From: a virus
Length of the DNA: 49,744 nt
Virus record (IMG/VR): IMGVR_UViG_3300022591_000014
Coordinates: 1-49,744 of that record
Reading direction: 5' to 3' (one strand)
Program-made: the position numbers and the translations under genes
Notes under the pieces: model-generated
What the model saw: only the letters and a program-made list of their open reading frames with translations
What the model was told of the DNA's origin: nothing
Database searches by the model: none
In this document: positions 19,601-27,100 of the stretch, in pieces
Layout of the letters: every line of letters begins with the position of its first letter
Numbering within the stretch: the first letter of the stretch is position 1

Positions 19601-22600
19601 TGTGCTATTTGTTAAACTTGGAACTGATAATGTATTAACTGAGAACGCACCACTTACTTGTAAGTCGCTGTTAATTGTAGTTAATGTACCAGCTGGGTCA
19701 ATTGTAATATCGCCGCTTAAACTTGCTATAGTATTTCCAGCAAGTGATAAATCACCAACACTAATGCTTGTTGGGTAGATTGTTGCGTTATGTGTACCGT
19801 CAGTAATAACTAACTGATTTAATCCAGATAAATTAACCTGAGCTGAACCAAAACTTACATTGCCTGTACGTTGATTAACTGTAAAACTTGAGCCAACACG
19901 GAAGTCGCCTGATTGGTCGACTGTTTGATAGTAAACATGTCCGTTGTTAGTTTGAATTACTTCATTCGACTGAACTACTAAACTTGCGTCATCTGTTAAA
20001 TCGCCACCAGCTCCAATGAAGCTCATGTTGAACGCAATTAGTTTTAAATCTGTACCAGTACCGTTAGCAATAACACCTTGATTACCAAATACTGCGGCAG
20101 AACCGATACAACGTAATTCAGCACCGAACTGATGGTAGTCAGCTAACGCAATTTGTTTAGCAGTACCACCGCTCGATGAGCGAACGTCTTGTGTTCCGCT
20201 AGCATCGTCAATAAATCCAGTTACTCCGTTTCCGGCATCCATGTGTAACAATAAGATCGTTGACGCATCTGATGTTTCTGCTGAAGCAGGCGGAGTAAAT
20301 GCTAATGGGTAACGATAGCTATTGCTTACACGGAAATCATCCATGTATCCTGATAGACTATCTGCTGGAGAGCCAGCAAGGCCGCCAATATCTAAAGGAT
20401 CAGTATTATTAATATTACCGCTAGCGGCGGCGCTTGATGCTTCTAAATTACCATCTAGGTACAGTTTAATAGTGTTTGAACTACCTTGATGCGATAATGC
20501 TACATGGTACCACTGGCCTGCTGAAATTACACTAGCACCAGTAATAATTGTGCCAGCATGTGTGGCTTGTAGCAAGTTACCTGCACTTACGCTAAGTCTA
20601 ATACTAGAGCTTAGTGTTGTACCTTTGTACATAATACGATTAACTTTACCTATACTTGTTAAGTAAATCCAACCCTCAAAAGTATAATCGCCTGTACCAA
20701 ATTGGAAATCGTTATCGTTTAATACTTCAAGGTAAGAACCGCTTGTACGGAAATCACCTGCTGTAGTACCAAATTTAACAATAGTATTTTGTTGTACTGC
20801 GCCGCCGTAGGTAGTAACGTTCTTACCTGGACGACTTGAAATTGTTTCAAAGCCCCATACTGGACCGTTGAAATAAACATAGCTACCACTTACGCTTGCG
20901 ATAGTACCACTAGCAAGTGTTGTTCCAGTTGATGAGTAATAAGTTACTACATCGCCAGGATTAAATGTTCCCGAAGTATTAGCAAGTTTAATTTTTGTTT
21001 TACCAACACCACCATATCCAGTTGTTCCTGATTGTGCGTTAATTGCTTTATCAGCAAAGTACACGAATCCGTTTAGTAACTCTGCGCGAGCACCGTTGGT
21101 CATGAACATACCAGTAGCATTTGGAACGATAAATGTTGCTTCATTAAACAACATCGCTGGTTCTAAACTTGTTGAATCTAATGCGCTACCGTCAATTAAA
21201 ACACCGTTACCAGCGTCTGCTTGTATAAATCCGTATGGATCTGATGAGCTTGTTACACTACCTTTTGTAATTACAGAAAAACGTTCAACGTATGCTGATT
21301 TTGTTGTAACTTTTGCGCCAGCCGCATAACGTAATGCGTAACCTGGTTTGTAGAATCCAGTAACTGTAAAGTCACTGATTGTTGTTTCACCGTTTAATAA
21401 GAAACCGTCTAATGTATTTGTTCCAACAGTTGGTTGAACGATTGTAGCACGTAAGCCTGCACCTTTAACTGTTACACCAGTTGGAACTGTTAACGGGAAT
21501 ACTTCAGTGTAAGTACCTGCCTCAATATAAACGGTATCGCCACTTTGCGCTACTGCTAACGCATGTTTAATTGTCTTAAATCCTGAGGCAATTCGACGAC
21601 CATCATTTGTATCCTTACCATTGCTAGTTACAAACCAAACGTTAGCAGAATAATTTAAAATATCAATACCGTTAATATTAACAGTACCTGTACCAACGCT
21701 AACTAAATCTAATCCTAGAGTTAAGGCAGAAACTGTGTTAGCATAAACAACATTTTTAAACTGTGCTGTACCAGCAATTGATAAACCAACAGTATTAGTA
21801 TTCCACTGTGTTAATGTATTCCAAACGTTAATGTTGTCGCCAACACCAATACCACTAGTTACAACTAATGCACCTGTTGTTGTGCTAGTTGAAGTATCTG
21901 TTGCGGCAATTTTTAATTTGTTATTAATTGTTCCACCAGAGAAACTATTAATAGTTGCTGAGGTAACAATTTCAGCACCATTTAAGAATGCCTTGTCTGT
22001 GATCATCAATGTCTTAGCACTGATACCACCAAGTACCTGTAATGCGTTAGTTGATGTAACGGTTGTACTTGTTGTTTGATTTAAAACTTGAATAATGCTA
22101 GTTGTAGAATTACCACGAGCTACTACGGTATCAAGAGTTGAACTGTTGTATATACGAACATTACCAGTATAATACGCAGTACCGTCCCATGTAGAATACA
22201 TGTCGCCTTGCGCTTGTACTGATAAAACACCAGTGTTAGTAATAGTCGAAACACCAACTTGCATACCGTTCGGTGCTAAAGTTCCAACAACACTAATACC
22301 AGTACTGCCTACTAATCCAATAATACCAGTGTTAGTTAAATTAACTGTTACATTAGATCCTGTTACTACTGTTGATAGAACAGCAATACCAGATCCTGCG
22401 TTGCCTACAGTTACTAATGTAGATGTAAGGTTAACTGATGTAACTACACGATTGCTGTTATCATATACTGAACCGGCATATATTGCGCCACCAACACCTA
22501 CCCCGCCGCTTACAACTAATGCGCCTGATGTATTGTTTGTGCTTGCCTGAGCTGAGTTAAGAGTTAACTTACCAAATCGAGCATTACCAAAGTTACCACT

Positions 22601-24040
22601 AAATGGATTTGGAACAACTTCATTTCCGCCCGGAACAACATCAGTTAAGTAAACAAATTCACCTGTGCTAGACTGACGGCCTACATAGGCATGGTTGTCA
22701 AATAATGTACTAGACCCAGTATTGTAGTGCATTAACAGACCGCGATCTAAACCATCATTAATAGTTAGAGCAGAGTTATTAATTCCTGAACCAATATCAA
22801 GAACTGGATCACGGAAAACTGTTTGAGTTGAATTTACTGTAACAGTAGTATAGCTACCTACTACAGTTAGTCCGCCGTAGAATACAGAATTACCTGTAAC
22901 ATTTAAACTACGTCCAATGTAAAGATCTTGACCAATACCAACACCGCCAGTAACTACTAGGGCGCCAGTTGATGTATCAATAGAACTTGTAGTGTTCGCA
23001 ATACGTAATGTTTGAGTTATTGTACCACCCAAGTATTGATTAATTGTACTTGTTGTAACAATAATTGCGCCAGCAATAGTAGAAGTATTTGTTACAAATA
23101 ATTGTTGAGCGCCGATACTACCTGCTACTGTTAACGCATTTCCAGTAATTGGATCTGTACCTACGCTATTATTGTTAATAGAAATCGTTTGATCGGTATA
23201 GTTACCGCGACTAGCTACAGTTTGGAAAGTACTAGCATCGTTAATTATAACGTTACCAATAGGTTGACCTAGGCCGTTATAGTTGTCTGCTGTTACTGAA
23301 ATATCATTACCGGCTGTTACAGTTAAAATACCTGCGTTGAATATTGTTACGCTTCCAGTTGAAGTGCTAACAACAATACCACTACCAGTAGTAATTGAAA
23401 CAACACCAGTATTAGTTAAAGCAATAGTAGCGGTGTATCCACTATATGTTACTTTAGAACTTATACCTTGACTGTTGTTTGTTAAAATTGTGTTTAATAA
23501 GTGTGAACCACCACCAGTTACATCACCTGTTACATTTAAATTAGTTAGGACATTAAGAGTACCACCAATGTACATGTCCGATCCAATACCAATACCGCCC
23601 GGAGTTGATAAAGCTCCAGTAGTTGTTGATGTTGAATTTGTTGTTGTGTTAATTAATAATGGTTCACTAATTACACCGCCTTTGAAACCATCGGCTTGTG
23701 TTAAAATTTGTGAGCCTTTAATGAAACCTAGGCCAGCAATATTAATATTTTGTGCGTATATGCCACCAGATACTTGTAACGCATTGCCATCTGGTACTAC
23801 GGTTGCTGTATTAACCGCAGTTGAGAGAATCTTTGTAATGTCGCCAAACTGTGCGCCTACTTGAAATGTACTAGATGAAGCTACATTAAGCTGTCCGCCG
23901 ATAAAGGCATTCTCGCCAATTCCGATGCCGCCTGGCGTTGTGATTGCACCTGTTTGTGTGCTAGTTGATTGATAGTTCGCTAAGTTCGTTGCACGAACCA
24001 CGAGACCATTTTTGACTATAAAATCGTCATTGTAAGCCAT
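10664..24040 (-). CDS. Giant modular tail-fibre protein (4458 aa)
   Basis: A single uninterrupted frame built mainly from about 30 copies of the repeat STSTTTGALVVTGGVGIGG + NLYVGG, alternating with a second repeat of the type NALQVAGGIGAQTLYL-GWINGSPIVTAATI-FSGGTI. Inserted modules: residues about 797-1010 a pectate-lyase-like beta-helix (WFVTSNGKDTNDGRR, GFKTIKHALAVAQSGDTVYI); about 1100-1265 a LamG lectin domain (DYTFEGWIY, WYHVALSHQG, YMDDFRVS); about 4075-4270 a carbohydrate-binding-like domain (NLLVYSSDYSQANWSKF to AYVPTTAAAV); about 4350-4458 a terminal module FLIDHPTKEGYKLQYGSLEG. A DQSGDFRVG motif follows the lectin domain. The start has a strong GGAGAGGG Shine-Dalgarno. The protein must be an extended virion appendage; which tip faces the host is unknown. 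Confidence 0.9.
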   Translation of the reverse strand: MAYNDDFIVKNGLVVRATNLANYQSTSTQTGAITTPGGIGIGENAFIGGQLNVASSSTFQVGAQFGDITKILSTAVNTATVVPDGNALQVSGGIYAQNINIAGLGFIKGSQILTQADGFKGGVISEPLLINTTTNSTSTTTGALSTPGGIGIGSDMYIGGTLNVLTNLNVTGDVTGGGSHLLNTILTNNSQGISSKVTYSGYTATIALTNTGVVSITTGSGIVVSTSTGSVTIFNAGILTVTAGNDISVTADNYNGLGQPIGNVIINDASTFQTVASRGNYTDQTISINNNSVGTDPITGNALTVAGSIGAQQLFVTNTSTIAGAIIVTTSTINQYLGGTITQTLRIANTTSSIDTSTGALVVTGGVGIGQDLYIGRSLNVTGNSVFYGGLTVVGSYTTVTVNSTQTVFRDPVLDIGSGINNSALTINDGLDRGLLMHYNTGSSTLFDNHAYVGRQSSTGEFVYLTDVVPGGNEVVPNPFSGNFGNARFGKLTLNSAQASTNNTSGALVVSGGVGVGGAIYAGSVYDNSNRVVTSVNLTSTLVTVGNAGSGIAVLSTVVTGSNVTVNLTNTGIIGLVGSTGISVVGTLAPNGMQVGVSTITNTGVLSVQAQGDMYSTWDGTAYYTGNVRIYNSSTLDTVVARGNSTTSIIQVLNQTTSTTVTSTNALQVLGGISAKTLMITDKAFLNGAEIVTSATINSFSGGTINNKLKIAATDTSTSTTTGALVVTSGIGVGDNINVWNTLTQWNTNTVGLSIAGTAQFKNVVYANTVSALTLGLDLVSVGTGTVNINGIDILNYSANVWFVTSNGKDTNDGRRIASGFKTIKHALAVAQSGDTVYIEAGTYTEVFPLTVPTGVTVKGAGLRATIVQPTVGTNTLDGFLLNGETTISDFTVTGFYKPGYALRYAAGAKVTTKSAYVERFSVITKGSVTSSSDPYGFIQADAGNGVLIDGSALDSTSLEPAMLFNEATFIVPNATGMFMTNGARAELLNGFVYFADKAINAQSGTTGYGGVGKTKIKLANTSGTFNPGDVVTYYSSTGTTLASGTIASVSGSYVYFNGPVWGFETISSRPGKNVTTYGGAVQQNTIVKFGTTAGDFRTSGSYLEVLNDNDFQFGTGDYTFEGWIYLTSIGKVNRIMYKGTTLSSSIRLSVSAGNLLQATHAGTIITGASVISAGQWYHVALSHQGSSNTIKLYLDGNLEASSAAASGNINNTDPLDIGGLAGSPADSLSGYMDDFRVSNSYRYPLAFTPPASAETSDASTILLLHMDAGNGVTGFIDDASGTQDVRSSSGGTAKQIALADYHQFGAELRCIGSAAVFGNQGVIANGTGTDLKLIAFNMSFIGAGGDLTDDASLVVQSNEVIQTNNGHVYYQTVDQSGDFRVGSSFTVNQRTGNVSFGSAQVNLSGLNQLVITDGTHNATIYPTSISVGDLSLAGNTIASLSGDITIDPAGTLTTINSDLQVSGAFSVNTLSVPSLTNSTSTNSGALTVGGGAGIGGNLNIGGTFTSLSSAISTSSIANNAFQAINGGIGAQTLYLAQGGYIGTSAIVTTATIGQSLGGIVPNALHITSTASSTSTQTGALIVDGGVGIGGNLTVGGNLNLLGGGSVLTNITATTDAYIGASVTKNGTTATINIVNLGVQSVTGGTGISVSASTGTVTINSTDTLDLVAQRGGSTTAAIAINNGSVNTATTAGNALSVAGGIGAYELYLKDNGWINGAQIVTTATLGNAFSSSTAVTGNFNITNTSSNAFTVAGGATIGGNLFIGGSISIAGTSTYINSNYTDIGTKVLYLSTLSGSAINSTGAGIIIGKDASQLNAQWAEFLYDGGSPGNWITTAGIQPKFDNTIGLGSATSWFASEYVKALYYDTASSTSTVYSTSTIAGNSLMTAGGIAGRSLYLTTDGWINGSKIITTGNLSTYAGTYDGQTPLHFPLTELDTTDSSSTTTGALIVKGGAGIGYNLYVGHNVNVGTNLTVNGTALIQNTNSSTAYNNGALVVDGGVGILGNLRVAGVVAGGNFFGIDSGGPINTPMTVSAAAYYANMGNVYLQNPTGPNLIQSSGVIAPIVGAGTGELLIQASDGIHIQGVASTSSGAWGVAVSATIGSVYIKGAGIGGTTGTIIDSSLFVTSTATIISLIAGDVMSGSTVIANSTLSSTSTISGNAIQAGNGGIGAQTLYLSNSGWINGAQIITTATLNGFTGGAINNSLIITNQTNAVNTQSGALQVVGGVGVGKDMYIGGSLHLVGDLYVDGTQTIINSNSIQTGDKTIGVSTASVTAFAALGSGITVGPSTGYYAKLTFDGNASWQSSVNLVPGQNGLFLGTATNAWGAFYVNAGVVKNGTSATSTSSGALQVAGGIGAGNLYLGSTFSSTLTNTQNALTTVGGAWIGGQLNVAGTDAWINGSPILTATHGYDVTFLSGTDSSANNNGSLVLTGGLGVGKNINVGGQVFINNISESTITNTSNALVVSGGIYADSAMFNTIATVNGGIVITTATIGNYAFNGGSINKPITINSATQATSTITGAFQIVNGGAGIGGNLWLGQYLNVGGTSTFQSTATFSKGLVATTASITTATITSNVANTATAAGNALNVVGGGSFGYLRVANQAWVNGSPVITAATINSFSGGTINNPLAVSDPTQATSTVTGALRVINGGLGVGGNIWSGGSLNFIDPTFTADGYFGPDTGLTSIQLGSNNTAQPLAFIINKGEVGRFAANKNFGVGTTTPAYGIDLQTGNSPAWSVNTVSNLLSLKSSLWNTIISADIPRLDIVQISNNSGASFENWITAGTTQYGSAQPLVFAGGTFPDVDNLGTNTVTEWARFTSSGNFVAAGGVQSLTGYITSNSFNTATSLGNALQVVGGASVGYLRVATAGWINNSPIITAATINSYQFNGGTITSPLYVNTTTQAVSSVTGAIRTIGGIAAYGNIFAGQNFYGNLIATNITATNINAALNPLTIGGTVTISTTSDTTGPGFGALQISQGGAYIAGTTWINKTASNTGTITGNALQLPNGGIGAQTLYLAQSGWINGSPIVTAATINSFSGGTIASQLNLSNNSPSVSTNSGALTVVGGVGIGGDLYVGGSIHATGDLYVDGTQTFLNSTNIQTGDKVLYLSAGAPNAAAAVSSGIAVGNTTTPFASLLFDGVSAWQSQGNIIPSTAGGWSLGSSTNPWNTEYVLNSRIQSTTDASSTTTGALQTLGGVGIAKNLVVGSSATVQSTLFSLTTITNNAIYTPGGIGAQYLNISGAGYINNSQIITAANIGGYAYNGGYVNNAIIETTTTDATSLTTGSIVTAGGAAIAKQLQVGSSATIASSAYSTSTIANNALQVTGGIGARSIYLTTEGWINGSPIVTAANINNFSGGTINAALTINNGTQAVSTTTGALIVQNGGLGIGGNIYAGGYLNVGSTANASGTIGTTGSGSLQVLGGASVSGILNVSGTTWLGGNVGIQTTTPGQALEVNGNFVVGAYNNSRVQITNGGGANAIYEIATTESNPRWTVGRDLFGIATSGIAFMNANQSMSAGGAGVGALSGSNGYLGFYTTNGTSQVARGAFDTSGNFGIGAVSGLLAKLDVRGNMYVRAGNTDHIFLTNNISQYADIQLTRTGTGSNADWRIGVAGAASNFLPTAAQGDAVMTYNSNLLIGSQSNYEVARFSGSQLLISTATQSISTQSGSIVTYGGVGIQGNLNVGGTANFTGTTVISSAIFNTSTIAGNALQVAGGIGAYSINLQANSWIGGYQIVTTNNIGAFTGAFNGGTISTPLYIANPTDSGSTSSGALYTTGGVGISKQLYVGGTLTAAGNLTISGTTNHINATLASSTTTAAVVITNGGLGVGGNAIFGSTVQAAGLITTNGLAVNTVGTISTDQTTFNIVNSTATTVNIAGAATTMNIGNALGTINTPSIVKINNATQASSTITGALQIVNGGAGIGGNVWIGGTLNTVGSANLQAATVTGVAQFTNATSATSTLTGAVQITGGLGVQGDIYARNIYANGTLVGSGGSGGGGGTSTSTPYINVYTATISFSTLTGGLTTVGGAGIGKDLFVGGPVVVGRAFMDGSASVQAQNNIESGGASVSNGQYSQGGNLLVYSSDYSQANWSKFNGTYQAGSTTSPDGTLNGSKIIETGASGNHYIQQTINQSGPVTVSAYMAAADRTYSILNITVGGTSHAAWFNLSTGAVASTAGVTYPVTARIDPIPYLQGSAVWYRCSVTVWAPQTATATAVGAYTALGGDTSIGGTLSLFSGSAGFGVYCYGIQAEPGYYPGAYVPTTAAAVTPAAHVYSGGSLYVANTATVGGSTVVTQANIMTYWGGTSANSFTLNNATNSTSTTTGALVITNGGIGVGGNIYVGGTLYATAKSFLIDHPTKEGYKLQYGSLEGPENGVYVRGKLTASNTIELPEYWTELVDEDTITVDLTPIGYHQKLFVESIGDNKVVVGNSNLIGAKINCFYVVWAERKDIKKLDVEHKE
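11200..24000 (-). repeat. About 30 tandem fibre repeats (TGALxVxGGxGIGGNLxVGG)
   Basis: Counting by eye gives about 30 occurrences of the repeat in the 4458-aa protein, interrupted by the beta-helix, lectin and carbohydrate-binding-like modules. The copies diverge at protein level but keep short identical DNA runs, visible on the plus strand as recurring strings such as ccaataccaacaccacc. Such runs give many possible sites for unequal recombination. Confidence 0.85.
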
Positions 24041-24081
24041 TAGTTTCCCTCTCCACGTATGGCAATAATTGCTGTATCAAC

Positions 24082-24089
24082 TATTTACC
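24082..24089 (-). promoter_or_regulatory. Possible late promoter variant GGTAAATA
   Basis: In the 84-base gap between the 2302-aa and 4458-aa genes the minus strand reads GGTAAATA, sharing TAAATA with the late consensus but lacking the first AT step. It lies about 42 bases before the ATG at 24040, a plausible leader length. This is a weak match. Confidence 0.3.
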
Positions 24090-24124
24090 ACGGAAAGGAA
24101 AACTAGGGCGTTTACGCTGTATTA

Positions 24125-27100
24125 CTACCTGCTAAGGGTTAATCTGTGTACTTTGATCACCATGTTTGTTGGAACATAGTTAGGTTTGAATGTTAGCTGA
24201 ATGTTACTTCCACCACTCAATACTGCGTCAAATGTACCTAAATCACCAAAGTTAGAAACCATACCGTATTCTGAGATATAAACTGCTGGTACTGTGTTAC
24301 CGTCATGGAATACAATAATCTCGCTAACGTACATCTTATTAGGTTGTCCTACTGCTGTGTTATCAGCAACCTGTACAAAGTACTTGGCTGATTGATATGT
24401 ACCAATCGCAAAAGTATCTAAGTTTACAGTTGATGTAGAACTAATACTTGGGCTAGTATATGTGTAGGTTTCTGAATTACCAACATTTAATGTATTTCCA
24501 TTAAAGTCGCCGTTACCGTCAACATTTAAGTCGCCTAATATTCCTACACCGCCTGCTACTTGTAAAGCACCAGTTTGCGGGCTGTTACTTGCGGTTGCGT
24601 CAGCAATCTTAACTTTGCCTGAACCTACATATAAACTCCACGCATTTGATAACGATGCGCTACCTGTTGCTATAGGTGCTCCGCCAATATAAACTGTAGA
24701 AGCGTTTGTATAAGTTACTGAATTAGTAGACGCTAATGTTGGAATACCAAAAGCGTTAATAAAGTTGCCAGCAACTACTCCAACACTATTTGAATCAGTA
24801 TAGGTTGCAGCTGGTACTGCGATACCTACTCCAGCTGTACCCCAAGCAGTTTTAGTTACGTTTCCAGAACGAGTAATTGTTCCTGTAGAAACTATATCTG
24901 AACCGTTTATAGTTACTGGAACATATACGTTATTATTGTAGAATGTAGTAACTTGAGTTCCTTGAACAACTACATCAATTTCTCTTGTTCCTGCTCCACT
25001 ATCTACGACTGTTACGTTACTTGTACCTGTAAAGATTGTGTATGGATTTAGGCCAATGTAGCCGCCCTGTCCCCAAACTTTACCAGCGACTGTTACTAAG
25101 CCGCCTACGTTTAGGTCTTTCTGTATTCCTACACCGCCTGTTACTACTAGGCCACCTGTTGTAGTACTTGTGCTATTTGTTGAAGTTGTTACTCGAACGA
25201 TTGCGTTAGCATCAATCTGTAGACCTTGATTCAACTGTAGGGTACTAAATCCAGTTCCTGTAGAATTTAATACGTCAATATGTGAACCATAGCCAATTGT
25301 TGCTTTGCTAGAAATTGCTAGCTGATCTCCTGAGCTACTACCTTTAACACGTAGGTCATATTCTTCAATACCACTACCGATAACAGTTAACGCACCGTTA
25401 ATTGTAGCAGTTGAACCTACACTCAAATATCCTGTTAATACAGTATTGTTTCCAACGTTTAAGTTGTTACCAATCCACGCATTTTGACCAATCCCAACAC
25501 CGCCGGTTACTTGTACAGCACCTGTTGCGATATTACTTGCACCTGTAGCATTTGTAATCAACAGTTGATTTGATGTAGCATTACCACGATCAGTTACTGA
25601 CTGTAATGTGCTTGCGTTGTAAACTGTAATGTCACCTGTTGCGGCTGTAACTACAGTATCTGTACCAGCTGTTAAACTTGTTACACCAGAGTTTAATAAG
25701 AATACTGATCCTGTTGATGTTGTAGCAGTGATACCGTTACCGATAACTCCAATGCTATAAACACCAACGTTGGTAATAATTACACTACCTGTACTTTGAT
25801 TTACGTTAATACCAGCACCGGCTACCGCACTTGTTACACCAAAGTTAGCAATCGTAACTGCGCCAGTTGATGTACTTGCTCTAATACCATTACCAGAAGT
25901 TATTAAACTTGTTACACCAATGTTTGTTACAGTAGTTGTAGCACCGTAGACTGTTGCTGTAGTAATTTGAATACCAGGACCGCCAGTTAAATTAGCAATA
26001 CCTGTATTAGTTAACGCAATAATTACAGAACCTGTACTTGTTGTTACAGTACCAGTTAAGCCAGCGCCTAGGTTTAGACCAATTGATGTTGTAATCGGTT
26101 GACCATTTTGTAGAACTACGTTAGCATTTAATGTACCACCTACCCATACATCACCGCCAATACCTGCACCACCGTCATGTACAATCAACGCACCAGTTAA
26201 TGTGCTTGTAGCACTTGTGCCATTTGTAACAATAATTGGGTTGAATACTTCGCCACCGTTATATGCTGTTGCTGTTGTTAGAACAAATCCACGTACAATA
26301 ACGTTTCCGCCAACATATAAGTCTTTGTTAATGGCTTGACCGCCTTCAACAATTACGGCACCAGTTTGTGTATTGCTTGCGTTTAGACTGCTTCCAAATA
26401 CTGTTTGGCCGCCAATATAACTTGCGCCACCAACTCCAATACCGCCAGCAACTTGTAAGTCACCTGAAGACGGAGTCGTACTTGCGATGCCACCTTGTAA
26501 ACTCAAGCTACCAAATAATGCCGCGCCTAATGTTCCAGTTGATGAGAATGGATTTGGAACATTCTCTCTGCCACCTGGCCAAATGTTTGTACGATATGTT
26601 AATACACCAGTGGCATTATCACGTCCTAAGAACGCATGATTGTCATACGCAGGATTACTTGTACCAGTGGTACTATAATGCATTAATAAGCCGCGATCGA
26701 AACCGTCGTTTACTAATAATGGAGTGTTTCCTGGGCCTGTTCCAAGGTCAATAACTGGATCTTCAATACTTAACTGTTGACTGTTTACATAGGTATATGT
26801 ACCTGCTACAGTTAATTGTCCAGTGATTAAAGTATCGCCTGCTGTTAGGCTTGTAAAGGTTGCTGTATTACCAACGATGTTACTTGTACCAGCATTAAAG
26901 TTTCCAGTAACAGTTACGTCATTGAATATACTTCCGCCTGCGACAGTAAACGAGCTTGTACCTGTGTTAGTAATGTTGATACCATAACTTGTTGAGTTGC
27001 CTCGTTTAGTTACGCTATCTAATGTTGCTGTACTATAAACTGTAATACCGCCAGTCGATGTTGTTACTGCTGTATCTGTTCCTGCTGTTAAACTTAGAAC

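Noticed and set aside
16287-23864. Many plus-strand frames of 60-147 codons opposite the giant fibres (for example 18936-19379, 23475-23864)
   Set aside because: They are Pro/Val/Ala-rich mirror images of the Gly/Thr/Ser-rich repeats, lack Shine-Dalgarno sequences and lie wholly inside clear minus-strand genes.
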